Source of the DNA: Ferrimicrobium sp.
GTDB taxonomy: Bacteria; Actinomycetota; Acidimicrobiia; Acidimicrobiales; Acidimicrobiaceae
Assembly (NCBI GenBank): GCA_027365375.1
Contig: DAHXNM010000262.1
Location: 1-7,299 of the forward strand
Length of the DNA: 7,299 bases
Direction of reading: 5' to 3'
The translations under genes and the position numbers were made by a program. A model generated the notes under the pieces. That model searched no databases. It was given only the letters and a program-made list of their open reading frames with translations, and was not told the origin of the DNA. This document shows, piece by piece, positions 6,242-7,299 of the stretch. Within the stretch, counting starts at the first letter, position 1. The number at the start of each line of letters is the position of its first letter.

Positions 6242-6960
6242 AAACCAAGAGCACCATCTCCAATGGCGAGTAAGGGTTCGTTCATTCCTCTACTCTTTAG
6301 ATCGATGAGGACCTCTCGCCAGGATTGGGTGGACTCTCTCGTTCCATTTTCCAAGGCCAGGAGGTGTTTGCCCCCCTGGTCATCGACTCCGATGACCACA
6401 AGCACGCAGAGCTTATCGATTATCCCCTCTGATCTCTTGGTAGATGCCGTCGGCGTAGATATAGGAGAAGGTATCTCTAGAGAGGTCCCGCTTCTTGGCA
6501 CTCGTCGAACTTGGTCTTCCACTCGACTTTGAGGGAGGAGACGACATTTGGGGTCAGCTTCTTCGCCCCTTCACCGAGGACAACCTCAAGAACCTGGGCC
6601 ATATCACGCTCTGAGATTCCCTTCAGGTAGGCATAGGCGACCCAGGCATCGATGGACTTGGATCTGCGTAGGTAGGGAGGAATGAGTTTGGATGAGAAGT
6701 TGATCGACCCATTGCCGTCACGGGAGCGGATTCTTGGTACCTCAACCTCGACATCTCCGATCGCGGTGGTGATGGATCGCTCGGGGAGGTAGCCATTGCG
6801 CACTACGTCCCTACCGGCACTCTTGAGCTCGTTTACCATCTCAGTCACCTCTACCTCAAGAGCGGTAGCGATCAGATGCCTTCCCATGAACGCGCAACAG
6901 CTCGGTTACCGCATCAGTTACGGCGTAGGTGGGCTTACCCGAGAAGTCAGGAGTTATCAT
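6238..6960 (-). pseudogene. IS256-family transposase, frameshifted and 3'-truncated
   Basis: IS256-family transposases are DDE enzymes of about 400 aa; about 240 codons survive here. The N-terminus starts at ATG 6960-6958 (after AGGTGACC) with MITPDFSGKPTYAVTDAVTE. The frame then moves at about 6883-6887 into RHLIATALEVEVTEMVNEL, which continues through YLPERSI, VEVPRIRSRDG, AYLKGISERDMAQVL and SSLKVEWKTKFDE. A second shift at about 6496-6500 leads to KKRDLSRDTFSYIYADGIYQ, containing the first catalytic Asp, and a third at about 6417-6420 to DKLCVLVVIGVDDQGGKHLL, SWREVL and AIGDGALGF with the second Asp. All three shifts are one extra base each. The Trp that normally follows GDGALGF is replaced by a stop, and the part with the catalytic Glu is missing. 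It cannot encode an active enzyme. Sequencing error could explain single shifts but not the truncation. Confidence 0.85.
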
Positions 6961-7082
6961 GGTCACCTGCGATTTCCTTTCTGATTGTGTTTTGTTTTCT
7001 TACTGACATTCCAGTAGGAAATCCCACCCAACCAGGTCACTCACCTCAAACTTTTTCCTCCGTGCTCATCAGTAGTCCAAAC

Positions 7083-7102
7083 ACAACTTTTCCGGATACC
7101 TC
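7083..7102 (-). repeat. Proposed terminal inverted repeat of the IS256-type element (transposase 5' side)
   Basis: Read inward on the minus strand from 7102 the sequence starts GAGGTATCCGGAAAAG and ends TTGT, matching the other proposed end at 15 of 20 positions. Its outer edge lies just before codons for Arg-Lys-Arg that open the exported-protein frame. Confidence 0.4.
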
Positions 7103-7110
7103 GGAAAAGA

Positions 7111-7299
7111 GTGGCAAGTCTTACTGTTGCATCATTGCTAGCAGCCGGAATCGGCGCTAGCATGCCCATGATTGCAACTACCAATGTTCCAGCTACGACA
7201 CTCACATCTTCAACAATTCCAAGCCTGCAAGGGTCGGTAGTTGCCTCGAGTGCCACAAGCTCTGGTGGGTTGATTGTGGCCTCCAATTCTGGTGGTGTT
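7111..7299 (+). CDS. Putative exported Ser/Thr-rich protein, 5' end uncertain, runs off right edge
   Basis: From GTG 7111 the frame is open to the window edge (63 codons). It reads ASLTVASLLAAGIGAS, a hydrophobic signal-peptide core with small residues suited to cleavage, then a region rich in Ser, Thr, Ala, Val and Gly (for example TSSTIPSLQGSVVASSATSS) with no Cys and almost no charged residues. Codons directly before the GTG encode Arg-Lys-Arg, the positive head expected of a signal peptide, yet no ATG, GTG or TTG lies between the stop at 7015 and 7111. The proposed IS end finishes at 7102. Either translation starts at this GTG, aided by GGAAAAGA, or the IS removed the native start and the gene is broken. 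Such low-complexity exported proteins include surface and adhesin-like types; no family is recognised. Confidence 0.5.
   Translation, partial: MASLTVASLLAAGIGASMPMIATTNVPATTLTSSTIPSLQGSVVASSATSSGGLIVASNSGGV

Larger units (their letters stand above)
6130..7102 (-). mobile_element. Decayed, internally deleted IS256-family (mutator-type) insertion sequence
   Basis: A broken IS256-type transposase (6238-6960) is bracketed by imperfect inverted ends: 15 of 20 positions agree between 6130-6149 on the plus strand and 7102-7083 on the minus strand, starting with a shared GAGGTAT. The proposed right end lies 142 bp upstream of the transposase ATG, a normal leader for this family. The left end lies 108 bp beyond the truncation, so the missing third of the transposase gene appears to have been deleted from inside the element. 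The flanks CTTTCCATT (6121-6129) and GGAAAAGAG (7103-7111) do not form the 8-9 bp target duplication usual for the family, which suggests age or rearrangement. The family assignment is firm; the ends are tentative. Confidence 0.6.

Noticed and set aside
6238..6522. The 94-codon minus-strand frame taken as its own small gene from ATG 6522
   Set aside because: Its first ~30 residues are an out-of-frame reading of the transposase; only the part after ~6420 is genuine transposase sequence.
6121..7111. A target-site duplication flanking the IS element
   Set aside because: The 9 bases outside each proposed end do not match.
7041..7286. An 81-codon minus-strand frame at the right edge
   Set aside because: It has no coding features and is antisense to the better-supported exported-protein frame.

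Overview
This window looks like chromosomal DNA from an actinobacterium. The clues are a PimB-type mannosyltransferase (phosphatidylinositol mannoside synthesis is an actinobacterial trait), an SRPBCC protein beside it as in mycobacteria, a DUF4031 protein, moderately GC-rich DNA, and tightly overlapping genes. A member of the Acidimicrobiia would fit, but that is inference and no marker gene is present.

Left part (1-1689): a divergent pair. On the minus strand the first 64 codons of a class III (GABA/ornithine-type) aminotransferase run off the left edge. On the plus strand lies a MocR/GabR-type regulator, a GntR-like DNA-binding domain fused to a PLP-binding aminotransferase fold. The ~111-bp space between them holds a promoter-like pair facing the aminotransferase and a palindromic operator-like site. 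The layout matches GabR-gabT style control. The interval 1690-1872 separates this gene from the convergent operon and holds no clear gene or terminator.

Middle (1873-5707): six minus-strand genes in one block, transcribed from high to low coordinates: a small zinc-ribbon-like protein, an FAD/NAD(P) ferredoxin-reductase-like flavoprotein, a DUF4031 protein, a QueG-type cobalamin/iron-sulfur reductase, a PimB-like GT4 mannosyltransferase and an SRPBCC protein. Four of the five junctions overlap by 1 or 4 bases and the last gap is only 11 bp, so co-transcription and translational coupling are very likely. The block mixes redox/tRNA-modification genes with envelope lipoglycan genes. The flavoprotein could supply electrons to the QueG-like enzyme, but this is only an inference.

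Right part (5708-7299): an accessory stretch. About 400 bp without a recognisable gene contains a pair of small palindromes. It is followed by a decayed IS256-family (mutator) element on the minus strand. Its transposase starts at 6960, carries three apparent +1 frameshifts, retains the first two catalytic Asp motifs, and is cut off just after the second one. Imperfect 20-bp inverted ends can be proposed at 6130-6149 and 7083-7102. Just beyond the right end a plus-strand frame reads as a signal peptide followed by a Ser/Thr/Gly-rich exported protein that runs off the window. It has no ATG start, so the IS may have removed the native start.

No tRNA, rRNA, CRISPR array or riboswitch was recognised. 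I found no convincing new defence or mobile system. The most interesting items are the overlapping six-gene operon and the regulator/aminotransferase control region.
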